64,000 nucleotides of DNA from Morella rubra (lineage: Eukaryota; Streptophyta; Magnoliopsida; Fagales; Myricaceae), in NCBI GenBank assembly GCA_003952965.2, contig CM025851.1:34886758-34950757 (forward strand), given 5' to 3'. The notes under the pieces were generated by a model. It was not told the origin of the DNA. It worked only from the letters and a program-made list of their open reading frames with translations, and made no database searches. Positions 22,775-33,801 of this stretch are shown piece by piece. Position 1 is the first letter of the stretch; the number at the start of each line of letters is the position of its first letter. The translations under genes and the position numbers were made by a program.

Positions 22775-23395
22775 TTAACTTCTTCGATACTCCCCCTCAG
22801 GATGAGAGTGGATAGAATGAACTCCCATCTTGGACAAGAGTGTATGGAACTGTTTGGTGCCCAGAGATTTCGTGAAGATGTCTGCAACTTGAAGAGTAGA
22901 TGAAATGTGAAATGGTTTAAGTAAACCCTCCTGCATCTTTTCTCTGATCAAGTGACAGTCTATCTCTATATGTTTAGTTCTTTCATGGTACACCAGATTC
23001 GACACAATATGGACTGCCGCCTGATTATCACAAAACAGTTGTGCTGGTTTATCTATTAAAACTCCAAGATCTTTTAATAAACTCTTGAACCAGATCAGCT
23101 CACAAGTTGTGGCTGCCATTGCTCGATATTCAGCTTTTGCTGAAGATCGAGAAACTGTGTTTTGTTTCTTGGATTTCCAAGAGATTAATGCATTGCCAAC
23201 AAAGACAAAACCTGTAATTGATCTTTTCGTTTCATTGCAAGCGGCCCAATCTGCATCACAGAATGCAGTTAATTGTATCGCATTGGAGGCTGGAAATAAC
23301 AGCCCTTGTGCAGGAGAACCTTTGAGGTATCTGACCACTCTAAGTGCTGCCCTTAAATGTAAGTCCCTTGGCTTGCTAAGGAACTGACTTAGCAC
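22775..23395 (-). mobile_element. Ty1/copia retrotransposon fragment: RNase H domain
   Basis: An uninterrupted 206-codon minus-strand frame carries the copia RNase H: LSQFLSKPRDLH and RVVRYLKGSP, the first catalytic Asp in FCDADWAA, then RSITGFVFVGNALISWKSKK, the Glu in SSAKAEYRAMA, the Asp in LFCDNQAA, and the terminal KHIEIDCHLIREK and ADIFTKSL blocks. The polypurine-like GAGGGGGAGTA follows. The fragment stops abruptly at ~23400, where the conserved sequence should run into the reverse transcriptase; the reverse transcriptase, integrase and gag are absent. The frame has no lesions over 620 bp, so the element was truncated relatively recently. Confidence 0.92.
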
Positions 23396-24800
23396 TTTAC
23401 TTATACCAAACTCCCCCTTAATTACTTACTTAATTGGTAATTGTGTTTTATCAAAATTAGGTCGATTGGTGGAGCTTCATTAGCTAATTTGAATTGTAAC
23501 AGGACTCAACTAACAAACAAGAATTGTAATGGAACTTAACTTAAATGTACTACTTAGCTGGAAGTTTAAACTTATAGAAAGAGATAGATTTTATTATTTA
23601 AATTATCTATTATGTAACACTTCACTTAGGCCAAACTCCCCTTAATTAGTAGGCCCAACACATATAATATTAAAATTAATAACAAGAAATAGATGAAAAA
23701 TATTATTTTTTTATTTTAATTTTTTTGAAATGAAGTTGAAATTAAAAACATTTAGATTGCAGGATTTTGAAACTCATTTCTAATTGATTGAAAAAAAAAA
23801 CTTATAATTTCAGAAAAAAAAAAAGACGAAACAAATTTAGATTGATCCACGCTCCCCTGAGTCCCCTCCCCTCCCCCTTTTTTTTTCTCATGCTACAGAG
23901 AGAAAGTGTGGATCTTTGTGGGAGGCCCAAAAATATACTGTAGACAGAGGTCAGAGAGCGTTACCCATGGGCTTCATGGGCCAGATGGGACACCCCACGC
24001 CTCCATGGATCATCTAAATCCAGAATGTCTTTGATCCTTGAGAGAGTTACTCCACCGGCATGTCACCAAGTGTACGATTTCCGCATTATGTGCTCTTCGG
24101 CCATAAAATATCCGAACACATATATTTGGTAGTTGGTAGTCTGCCACATGCCCTTAAAAGGCCCAAGTCTGGCTGCTGCCAACAGTAATTTTGCACCTAT
24201 ATCCAGCAAATCCAAAAAGCATTGGAAGCAAAAATTGCATGATCTGAACCTTAAAACACACAAAATAAGTTAGGCACTATTTCAATCGCAAATAAGTTTA
24301 GTTTTGCTCGAACCTTTCTCTGAACTTTCTCCCAAATATTAGCCATATTCATTTTCTACGGCACCATCAACAATCCCTTGCAACCTTTGCAAAAAGATAT
24401 TTGAAAGTTGAAAGATAATCAAAGGGGGAAGAGCGTAAAGATATTTTTGTCTACCATTGCAAGAAGAACTGTGGACATGAATTTAAGAATGGGCATATGA
24501 GAGCCAACTATCATTGAGGGATGAAAATACTTGTAATACATTACAATTGTTATGTTGTACTAGACGAAAAATTTAATGGAACTTGTTTTCTTACTTATTT
24601 TGTTAACTGCAATTTAAAAAGTGAAACGGGAGATTATCTTGTTTTGTTTGCATTTCTATGTGAGAAAAAAAGTTACACTTCAAAACCAATGATATCCAAA
24701 TTTCGACAGTCCACACCTTTTATTTTTTCACAACAGTTTAACACCCATGTCAAAAACTTCACGCCTATTTATGCTATGACCAAGGCCATAGGCAGAGAGT

Positions 24801-25280
24801 AGGGCTGCACAAAACCGACGTAAAATTGAATCAGACCAAGCTAAATTTGTAGTCCTAATGGTCCAAATTTAGACAAGATTTGAAAAATCGGTTATATCCG
24901 ATCTGGTCCGGTTCAAGTCTTTTGAGATCCGGTCCGGACCGAAACTGGACAGGATTTATTAATTTAAATAATAATTTTTTTTAAAAAAATTTAATACAAA
25001 CTTTAAAAATAAAAAAATAAAAACATTAAGTCAAAACTATATGTTTTGACACCCTCCCTAGTCCCTTGAGTCCTTTCTGGCTTTTTCCCTTCGAAATTCA
25101 ATTCTCCTTTTTCTTAATTTAAAAAAATAATTTTTTTTTAAAAAAATTAGGCAAAAAAAATAAAAAAATAAAAATTAAATCTGATTTAGACTCGACCGTT
25201 TGGACAGCACCAAACCACTTATAAGTGGTCTGATCCGGTCCTTCATTTTAAAAGTTGAACTCTTTTTAAATTCATTTCTA
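24801..25280. mobile_element. Possible hAT-type MITE remnant in duplication copy 1
   Basis: The segment beginning TAGGGCTGCACAAAACCG has no counterpart in copy 2, where different sequence follows the shared GACCAAGGCCATAGG. It contains repeated GGTCCGG/GATCCGG text at its left and GATCCGGTCC at its right, as seen in hAT-derived MITEs that begin AGGGCTG. A matching right terminus was not found. Confidence 0.4.
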
Positions 25281-25431
25281 ATTCGGTTATTATATATATA
25301 TATATATATATACAGGGGTGCTCTGCCACACACCGGTCTAAGGACTAAGTGCGTAATTCGTTTCATCACCAAAGGTTCCTTTCAAGCAAAGCCTCGTGGA
25401 GTTCTTTATTGTTTCTTTTTTTCTTATTTAA

Positions 25432-25597
25432 GGAGTGTTTGTTTATTAAAATTTTAAAAATTTAAAATTTTAAAAAAAATTTTAATTTTTAAATATTAAA
25501 ATTTATAAAAAATATAAAATTTACTGAAATTTATAAAATATATTTAATATGATAAAAATTTTAAACTTTTAAAAAAAATTAGCAAACAAACGGTCCC
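25432..25597. mobile_element. PIF/Harbinger (Tourist-like) MITE in duplication copy 1
   Basis: This ~166-bp, very AT-rich segment is bounded by GGAGTGTTTGTTTATT on the left and, on the opposite strand, GGGACCGTTTGTTTGC on the right, the form of Tourist-like termini. Copy 2 of the duplication has no such segment at the corresponding place (~32755). A TAA precedes the left end; the right-hand target duplicate is not clear. Confidence 0.65.
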
Positions 25598-26381
25598 TCG
25601 CTGTCGCAGACTCACAACTCTTCGTAAATAATAGCAGAGACCAAAAGCAAACGCTGCAACTCTTGGTTGGATGTATGTATTGTTTTGTACTTTTATTGGT
25701 GGATCACATCCCATCGCATCATCTTTGGCTCCTGGACACACCTCCCCATGAGGACTCTACCCTCCACGTAATGCATTGTAGGATAAAAAAAAAAAAAGGT
25801 ATCTCAGGAAGAAGAGACACTGGGAGCCGGGAGGGAGTGAGAAACAGACAAATTAATCAACTTTAAAGGATTCTTTCAGCGTCTTGGAGAGTGGGCTCAT
25901 GCAGCTACGCGAATGTTTTGAACGTGGAAACGAATCTTTGGTGGTTCTTTTTTCCCTTTTTCTCCCTTTGTCTTATCTACCGATTAGGGAAAACATGAAG
26001 CAGCTCCGAAACAAATAAAAAGAATACCCACTTCTATTTATTCATCCACCCAGAAAAAGCATTACCCCTTTTTTTTAGAAACAAAAAAAATTACAATAAA
26101 TTACCCTAAAAAAATGCAATAATTTAACCAAAATATTCTAGAAATAAATATCTAAACAGATGTATAACATAGATAAATCATGTATAGTTGAAGAAATTAA
26201 CAACTCTCGTGCATATATAAAATGCATGGCATCTGAGATTCTGAGGAATGAAGGACAGCATCTATTTCTGGAATTGCAGGTATTATTTTGGAGACTGCAA
26301 ATAGAACAATTCACTTTACTTTAAAAGTACAGTGTAAACAACACAGTTGAGTTTTGTTTGCTTTTAGCAGTGAACCTGCCT

Positions 26382-26960
26382 GGGGCTGTTCATTGTCCCG
26401 CCGGTGCCGGTCGCCCGGTTTAACCAGCATCGGGAACCGCTTAATTGCTAGTTCCCGGTATCAATGGAGATTTTTGGATTTTAGCGGTGCCCTCAACAGT
26501 GATAGTAACTGTTGGGATTTTTTTTTTTTTGCAAAATGATGTCGTGTATTTGTATAATTTTTTTTTGAAAAAACAAACGCCTTTGTTCCACTACCAGTCA
26601 AGATCTAATTTTGGTATGTAAATGTTGAATATTTTGTAGCATATAAATGTGTAGAAAAATAAATTAAATAATGTTAGAGAACGAATAAGGCAATTTCAAA
26701 ATCCTCAAGAAGGCCCAACAAAAAAAGACCTCAAATGGACACAAAAACAGACAAAAAACCAAAAAAGCCCAATAAAAAATTGAAAAAAAAAACTTCAAAA
26801 TTCCTTAAAAGCCCGATAGGCCCAATAAGGCAGTTACACACCATGTAACTGTTACTATTAATTTTGGCACCGAAGGTTGATTACTGCTGGTGCTCGACCA
26901 TAACATTGTTGGTGCTGGTTTTGGCCAAACCGACACCGATTCTGCCGTTAGTCGTAGCCC
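26382..26960. mobile_element. hAT-like MITE in duplication copy 1
   Basis: The ~580-bp segment starts GGGGCTGTTCATTGTCCCG and ends so that its reverse strand begins AGGGCTACGACTAACGGCAG. Both ends run into CGGTGCCGGT/CGGTGTCGGT, giving imperfect terminal inverted repeats. Copy 2 lacks the segment (shared flanks AGCAGTGAA near 33447 and TTAATTGGAGAGTGGA near 33476). There is no coding capacity. Confidence 0.65.
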
Positions 26961-27042
26961 TTAATTAGATAGTGGAGTGGACGCAGGTAGAGAGATTGAG
27001 AAAGGCTAATAGATAGGTATGGGAAAGTATCAAAAAAACTAA

Positions 27043-27369
27043 GGGCATGTAGTTTTCAAAATTATTATAAAATATAAATATATTCGACAAAATTTGTAAA
27101 ATTAACACCAAAATCTTATACACAAATTCTAATAATTTTTTTTTTAAAAAAATAATAACAAATCTTCTCAGATTTATACTTTTTTATCTAACTCAAATTT
27201 TTTATTAAACAATTACATCAAATTTTCTCTATAATTTTTACAAATTCTAACAAAAATTAAATATTTTTAAAACTTTTCACTAATCTTTACACAAAAATTA
27301 AACTCTAACCTACATAACTATTTGCAATTTTACTAAAATTCTACAGTTTTTTATAACACGAACACCTCC
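27043..27369. mobile_element. PIF/Harbinger (Tourist-like) MITE with TAA target duplication
   Basis: This 327-bp AT-rich element starts GGGCATGTAG; its reverse strand starts GGAGGTGTTCGTG. It is flanked directly by TAA on both sides (27040-27042 and 27370-27372). The sister copy at ~33553 has AAACTAAAATCCC with a single TAA, which is the expected empty site. Confidence 0.75.
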
Positions 27370-27420
27370 TAAATTAAAATCAAGTGAGAACGCAATAATA
27401 AAAAGCCTGTTGTCTAAAAT

Positions 27421-27428
27421 TATAAATA
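27421..27428 (+). promoter_or_regulatory. TATA box of the duplicated (orphan) TGA promoter
   Basis: TATAAATA in the same context as the TATA box of the intact TGA gene (33603-33610), followed by the same GGAGCCGTACTGATACGC and C/T-rich leader. Because the duplicated leader has lost the TGA start codon, any transcript from here would run into 27.66-28.4 kb. Confidence 0.6.
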
Positions 27429-27971
27429 AAGGAGCCGTACTGATACGCTATCCAGTTCTTAAAGATTCCTCCAGATTTTCTTCACTGCCCTGCCTTCTCT
27501 TCCTTCCCTTCTTATCCTCTCTGTCGAATCCAAGATCGTTACATTTTTTCTTTGTTTAAAAAGAAGAATCCTTATTTAGAAAAAAAATAAAAAAATAAAA
27601 AGGAGAATCTTTGCTGGAAAGACAGCTGAGATTGGGTAGCTAGAAGAAAAGCTTCAAGGCTGAATTCATGAGAGTTCCATTTTCTCCTTCGTGAAGGAGT
27701 TTAAAAGGGAAATCACAGTGGTCGAAGTTACAAAGCACAACTAATAGGAATTTGTTCGTCCTGAATTCCGCCTATTTTAAGGGCTCTATTCACACAAAGC
27801 TGCCAAACAACCAAGACCTCTCTAAGCGAGTACTGTTCCTCTACCGAAAGTTTGAAACTTCTGGCTGCCATTCTCTCATTCTCACACGAACAAAAAGACA
27901 CATGTAATCTCACCTTATATCTTTCCCAGGTCTGAAAGCAGAAGGCTTTTCAAAAAACCGAGACTCTCAAG

Positions 27972-28202
27972 ATGACAAAACCACCATCCTCTTCCTCCGC
28001 CACCTACGTTATCATCATCTTCTTGACACCCTCAGCCCATGCACTCGGTTTCGGAGCCACCCTTGCCATCAGCTTCGGCTCCGCCACTGTATGCAGTGTC
28101 GTCGCCTTGCAGCCCAGACAAAGCATCCAATGCTACCGACGCGGCCAAATCATCCCCGTCGATCTCAGTATCAGCTTCTCGTCTGGCTACTGCCAACATT
28201 AA
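27972..28202 (+). pseudogene. Fragment like the ectodomain N-terminus of a CRINKLY4-type receptor kinase
   Basis: The open frame of 76 codons starts MTKPPSSSSATY and has a signal-peptide-like hydrophobic stretch (YVIIIFLTPSAHALGFG). It is followed by TLAISFGSATVCSVVA and QSIQCYRRGQIIPV, which resemble the first RCC1-like propeller blade of plant CR4/CCR-type receptor-like kinases (pattern AISFG..TVC...Q.I.CYR). The similarity ends near 28180, where sequence shared with the 24.16 and 31.1 kb repeats begins (CTGGCTACTGCCAACA). No kinase domain is present. It lies 540 bp downstream of the orphan TGA promoter. I judge it a truncated gene fragment; recognition is from memory of the family. Confidence 0.4.
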
Positions 28203-28420
28203 TTTTGCACCTATATCCAACAAGCAAAAATGCATGATCTGAATCATACAAACGCAACTTCAGTCGACATGCTTATTAATCCACGTAACCACCATTTACG
28301 CACTATTTCAATGATAAATACCTTTAAAACCATCTGCTTTACCTTTTGCAGCTCTTCGTCTTTCTTTTAAACTTCATCCAAACTTCATCCCAAATACTAG
28401 CTATATTCTTTTGCTATGAC
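28177..28420. repeat. Third, partial copy of a module in the segmental duplication
   Basis: The text from CTGGCTACTGCCAACATTAA through CACCTATATCCAACAA, GCATGATCTGAA, GCACTATTTCAAT and CAAATACTAGC parallels 24165-24360 and 31118-31310, with deletions and insertions. Only this ~240-bp module is present, so it is a separate older duplicate. Confidence 0.65.
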
Positions 28421-29080
28421 ACCCCTCGGTCTCAGGCGGTCTACTTTGAGAGAGTCTCAAAAGTCCATCAAGAAGTTTGTAGCAGTTTTTTTTTTTTCCC
28501 CCTTTTTTGGGGAATTGTTTTGATATATATAGGTACGTCAAGTCGTTAGAAAAAGTTGGATATTCTAGACAGCATGAAGAATAGTTAAGTGTTTTGCTTT
28601 CGAGTCTCAAATCCTATCGTCTACTAGAGTTGTTGCAAAGAGGGAAAGTTGCAACATTATTCTTGCATATTTCCTGAATCAAAATTTTCACTTTTTTTTT
28701 TAATTTTGTTAAAGTAAATAATTTCATGGGAAATATAATGTGAGGAAAAATAGAAGCATTTCGGAGACCAATTGAAATTTATGTATGTCTTGTTGAATAG
28801 CAACAAAACTGTTTCATAGCAATACTCTCTTCCCAAAGAAACAAACAAGATAGAAAGCTAAACACATCCCATTGAAGCCTGGAAAACCAAAAAAGGAAGG
28901 AAGAGAATCATGGAACTTTAACTAGAAGATTAATGTCACAGGTGTTCAATTGTATGGAGAAACAAAAAACTACAATAAAGAAACCTAAGTGAACTCTAAA
29001 AAGCTAAATGCTATTGGTAAAGAAATTAAGGCATAGTGATCCAAATTGGCGGAGGCATGAACTTGTGGGAAGGATCTGGT
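28421..29080. other. AT-rich spacer, nothing recognised
   Basis: Contains a T-run (28486-28500) and short unconserved open frames. No coding, RNA or repeat call can be supported. Confidence 0.5.
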
Positions 29081-30110
29081 TTATAGTGTTGACGAATGCT
29101 TCCATCTCCTATATATATTGAAGATACCCATATCAATTGGTCCATCGAGGCGATATGGAATAGTATAAATGTAATCGTCAATATAATAAATGTAGTTTGG
29201 CTGGCATCCTGGGAAGTTGGAGGCTAAAACTGACATGGAAAGATTGTCTCTCCACGAACAAGACATCATCTCCTATGTTTTTCACTTCAACCCGTACGTT
29301 CTACCACCTGTCTTATGCATTCATTATCTAGCGCAAGCTTTTACACTTCAAACCGACCCGTCATAAATTGCCAGCCACTGTAAGTGTTGAAATCTGGAAA
29401 CCTTACTAACAACAACAAATCTTCGCTGGACGTCTCAACTAGATAGTTTGATAAGCATATTCCAAATCGCACAGCACAATCAACTGATTTCTGTGGACAT
29501 CCAGAGATGCTAGCCCGCTACAATGATCAATAGCAATGGCATGACCTTTAAAATAGATAACATCACATAACAGTACATGTTTCTCATCCAAATAAGTCCA
29601 ATAATCTTCTCCAAAATTCATGAAAGCTAGACTGTTATTTGTTCCACATATTGCCACAACAAGACAGTCCTCAAGAGTTGAAGCGGGGTCTAAAGACAAC
29701 GTAATTCGTTTTACCATGTATTGGTATCCGAATTTGCGCACTGATTGTGCTAAAAGAGGAAGAATCGATGGGAGATGTAATGTTGTGTTCCTAAAGGGGT
29801 TGTAGAGACTAATGCCCATAGTGGAAGTTACGAGGCTTAACCAACCATATGAAGAACCGCAACATCTCCTATTGTACGGCATCGGGAGTTTAAAGCTCTC
29901 AATTTTTTGGTGGGTGGTTCTATATAAATTTCGCGCTTTTCTTGATGTTATCTTTGTTAGGAATCAGCAACATGGGGATTCGAGTATTCTTTGGCTTTTG
30001 ATCCTATGATCCCTCCACACCATCTGCCATGGCTTGCATACCACACCAACCGGACCTTGTCCCGGTACGAGGCCACTTTGCTCAGAATCAAATCAAGAAG
30101 CTCACTTAGA
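29081..30110 (-). pseudogene. KIB/DUF295-type F-box protein pseudogene
   Basis: Read on the minus strand from ~30110, it begins inside an F-box (LLSELLDLILSKVASYRDKV). A one-base shift then changes the frame before VVCKPWQMVWRDHRI. A TGA stop follows PCC, and the DUF295 domain runs through SFKLPMPYNRRCCGSSYGWL, GISLYNPFRN, HLPSI, DVIYFKGHAIAI and LIVLCDLEYAYQTI (29441-29882). A further shift leads to YLVETSSEDLLLLVRF, in-frame stops follow, and the C-terminal ASNFPGCQPNYIYYIDDYIY and PIDMGIFN appear in yet another frame (29081-29269). At least two frameshifts and several stops make it non-functional. Intact members are F-box adaptors of SCF ubiquitin ligases. Confidence 0.85.
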
Positions 30111-31780
30111 AGCTATGCCCAATCAAATTCTGATAAGGAAACATCCATACTTTTGAATACAATCGAAAAAAAAAGAAGTTTGCAGTTATGAGCAAAATAA
30201 CTTACTTTCTTCTAAGGACCACTCTAGTTGCACGGGACCTTTAGTTATATAGGAGGAAAATTTGATAAAATAAGCTAATTTGAATTGTAATGGGACTCAA
30301 CTAACGAAAAAAAAAATTGTAATGAGAATCTACTACTCATGTCAAAGTTTAAATTGATAGAAAAAGATAAATTTTATTATTGAATTACATTTTAAAAAAT
30401 TTATCTCAAAAGTTAAACTGAAAAGAAGAGATAGATTATTATTTATTTAAATTATATTTTCTAACACTTCACTTGTTTTAAAACTCCACTTATTATTATT
30501 TAAACTTATAGAAAGATATAGATTATTTATTATTTAGAATTATTAAATTATTTAACACTCCACTTAGGCCAAATTCCCTTAATTAGTAGGCCCAACACAT
30601 ATAATATTAAAACTCAGTACAAGAAAGAGATGAAAAATATTATCTTTTTATTTTTATTTTTTTTTGCAATGAAGTTGAAATTAAAAAGATTAGTAGATTG
30701 CAGGATTTTGAAACTCATATCTAATTGACTGAAAAAAAAAAACCTTATAATTTCAGAAAAACATTAATGATACAAAAACGAAACAAATTCCATTGATCCG
30801 TGCTTTCCTCCCCTCCCCCCTTTTTCTGATACCACAAAGAGAAAGGGTGGATCTTTGTGGAAGGCCCAAAAATATACTGAAGACAGAGGTCAGAGAGCGT
30901 TACTCATGGGCTTCATAGGCCACATGGGACACCCCACGCCTCCATGGATCATCCAAATCCACCTGTCTTGAGAGAGTTGCTCCACCGGCATGTCACCAAG
31001 TGTACGATTTCCGCATTGTGTGCTCTTGGCCCACAAAATATCCGAACACATATATTTGGTAGTTGGTAGTCTGCCGCGTGGCCTGAATTCTCTTTGTGGA
31101 ACACATAAAAGGCCCAACTCTGGCTACTGCCAACAGTAATTTTGCACCCATATCCAACAAATCCAAAAAGCATTGGAAGCAAAAATGCATGATCTGAGCC
31201 CCAAAACACACAAAATAAGTTAGGCACTATTTCAATCACAAATAGTTTAGTTTTGCTCGAACCTTTCTCTGAAATTTCTCCCAAATATTAGCCATATTCA
31301 TTTTCTATGGCACCATCAACAATCCCTTGCAACCTTTGCAAAAAGATGTTTGAAAGTTGAAAGATAATCAAAGTGAAGAGCCTAAAGATATTTTTGCCTA
31401 CCATTGCAAGAAGAACTGTGGACATGAATTTAAGAATGGGCATGTGAGAGCCAACTAGTATTGAGGGATGAAAATACTTGTGATACATTACAATTGTTAT
31501 GATGTACTAGATGAAAAATTTAACGGAAATTGTTTTCTTACTTATTTTGTTAACCGCAATTTAAAAAGTGAAACGGGAGATTATGTTGTTATGTTTGCAT
31601 TTCTATGTGAGAAAAAAAGTTATACTTCAAAAACCAATGATATCCAAATTTCGACAGTCCACACCTTTTATTTTTTTAACAGCAGTTTAAAAAAAAAAAA
31701 ACACCCATGTCTATTTATGCTATGACCAAGGCCATAGGCCGAGTGTGGGTTTTGTTCCCTGTGCCCAGAAAAATCGTGAT

Positions 31781-32240
31781 CTTAGAGTATTCCTAACAGG
31801 TTCTCTATTCTAATATTTTGGTTAGAATAGAGAATCAATTTAATAAAAAAGTCAAAAAATATCATGTAGCAGCTTATCTATTATAACAAATTTTAACATA
31901 AACAGTGGTTCTCTATTTTTAGAGAACTACTATTCACTTCACTATCTTAAAATATTAATATATATTTTTTTTTCTTCTCTCTCTCTTTTTTATTTTTTTT
32001 TATTTTTTTTCTTTTTCTCTCATGCTCTCCCTTTTTTTTTTTTTCTTCCTCCAGATTTCACGTTCTCTCTCTTTTATTTTATTTTTTCTTTTTCTTTTCT
32101 TCCTCCATACCTTAAAATAAATATTTAAAAATATAAATATTAGAAAAAAAATAAAAAGAAATCTTTAAAAAGTAATATTTAAATAGAATAGTAAAAATAG
32201 ATAGTTAAAATAAATAAACTGTTGAGAGTGCTTTTAAAAA
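31781..32240. mobile_element. MITE in duplication copy 2
   Basis: The left end AGAGTATTCCTAACAGGTTC and the reverse strand of the right end AAGCACTCTCAACAGTTTAT form imperfect terminal inverted repeats around an A/T-rich interior. Ends of the type GAG-ATTCC-AACAG are widespread among plant non-autonomous DNA elements. The corresponding position in copy 1 has different sequence. Confidence 0.55.
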
Positions 32241-33602
32241 TTTAATAATTAAAATAAAAAAATATCTGGAGAATCAAATTCGAAGAAGCCGTTAAAAATG
32301 CTCTGGATGTTATTATTAATCATGGGCCTCGTGAGCTGCATGTATCATAAAAATGAAGAAGGGCCGCGTGACACGAGAAAGTTTCAGCACCCTGAAGTGC
32401 AAGCAGCAGCAATCAGCATAATCAGCATCAAGCTATCCCAGAGTTTAAATAAAAAAAAAAAAGCTATCCCAGAGCACTGGTTAAAAAAAAAAAAAACTAT
32501 CCCAGTCTCCCAGAGCACAAAAACACCAGATAGTGAAAGAGACATGTCATCAAGTGTACGATTGCCGTATAGCGTGCGTCATATTCTTCGGCCCGAGTAG
32601 TAGATACACAATATATATATATATATATATATATTGTGGTACTCTGCCACACGCCGGTCTAAGGCGCCTAATTCTTTCCATCTCTAAGAGGTTCCTTTCA
32701 AGCAAAGCTTTGTTTTTAAGGCTTCCTCGCTATTCTTTCTTGTTTCTTCCCCTCCTATTTCCTGTCACAGCTCTTGATAAATAATGGCAGAGACCAGAAA
32801 CAAAAGCTGAAACTCTTGGGTTGGATGTATATATTGTTTTGTACTTTTATTGGTGGATCACATCTCATCGCTATCCCATCGCATCATCTTTGGCTCCTGG
32901 ACACACCTCCCCATGAGGACTCTACCCTCTACGTAATTCACTGTAGGACTCCCTCCCCAAAAAAAAAAAAAAACAAAAACAAAACAGTATCTCAGGAAGA
33001 AGGGACGTTGGGAGGGAGTGAGAAACAGACAAATTAATCAACTCAAAAGGATTCTTTCAGCGTCTTGGAGAGTGGACTCGTGGAGCTACGCGAATGTTTT
33101 AGAACGTGGAAACTTCCTTTGTTGGTGGTTCTTTTTACCCCTTTTTCTTCCTTTGTCTTTATCTACCAATTAGGGAAACAAAAGCAGCTCCAAAAGAAAT
33201 AAAAAGAATATGCACTTCTATTTATTCGTCCACCCAGAAAAAGTATTTCCCCTTTCTCTAGAAACAAAAAAAAATTACGAGAAATTAATTAACAACTCTC
33301 GTGCATATTATAAAATGCATGGCATCTGGGGAATGAAAGACAGCATCTATTTCTGGAATGGTAGGTATTATTTTGGTTAGTGCAGAGAGAACAAATTCAC
33401 TTGAAAGCACAGAATAAATAACATAGTTGAGATTTGTTTGCAATTAGCAGTGAAGCCCTGCTTGTCCTCACAATTTAATTGGAGAGTGGACTGGACGCAC
33501 TCAGTGAGAGACTGAGAAAGGCTAATGGATATGTATGGGGAAGTATTGGGAAACTAAAATCCCAAGTCAGAAAGCAATAATAAAAAGCCTGTTGTCTAAA
33601 AT

Positions 33603-33610
33603 TATAAATA
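33603..33610 (+). promoter_or_regulatory. TATA box of the TGA gene
   Basis: TATAAATA about 190 bp upstream of the start codon, followed by a C/T-rich leader (33655-33720) typical of plant 5' UTRs. The whole element is conserved in the duplicated copy at 27421. Confidence 0.6.
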
Positions 33611-33801
33611 AAGGAGCCGTACTGATACGCTATCCTGTTCTTAAAGATACCTCCAGATTTTCTTCACTGCACTGCCTTCTCTTCCTTCCCTTCTCCTCTT
33701 TCTCTTTCTCGAACCCAAGATTGTTCCAATTTTTCTTTGTTTAAAAAGGAGAATCTTTGCGAGAAAGACGGACAGAGATTGTGTGGCTAGAAGAAAAGAA
33801 A

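Larger units (their letters stand above)
23486..27660. repeat. Segmental duplication, copy 1 (partner 30271-33818), ending in a TGA promoter relic
   Basis: This block is collinear with 30271-33818. Matched anchors include GCTAATTTGAATTGTAA (23490/30275), AGTAGGCCCAACACATATAA (~23645/30586), the block around CAAGTGTACGATTTCCGCAT (~24068/30997), the (AT)n followed by CTCTGCCACAC (25290/32612), GGACACACCTCCCCATGAGG (25734/32897) and TATAAATAAAGGAGCCG (27421/33603). The right end corresponds to the leader of the TGA gene. Copy 1 lacks about 11 bp spanning the ATG that copy 2 has at 33802, and diverges after CTTCAAGGC. Copy 1 is longer because of MITE insertions (25432-25597, 26382-26960, 27043-27369 and possibly 24801-25280). 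Confidence 0.88.

Noticed and set aside
30890..31284. Two overlapping minus-strand frames (75 and 111 codons) in duplication copy 2
   Set aside because: The corresponding copy 1 sequence has shifts and stops, and no domain is visible.
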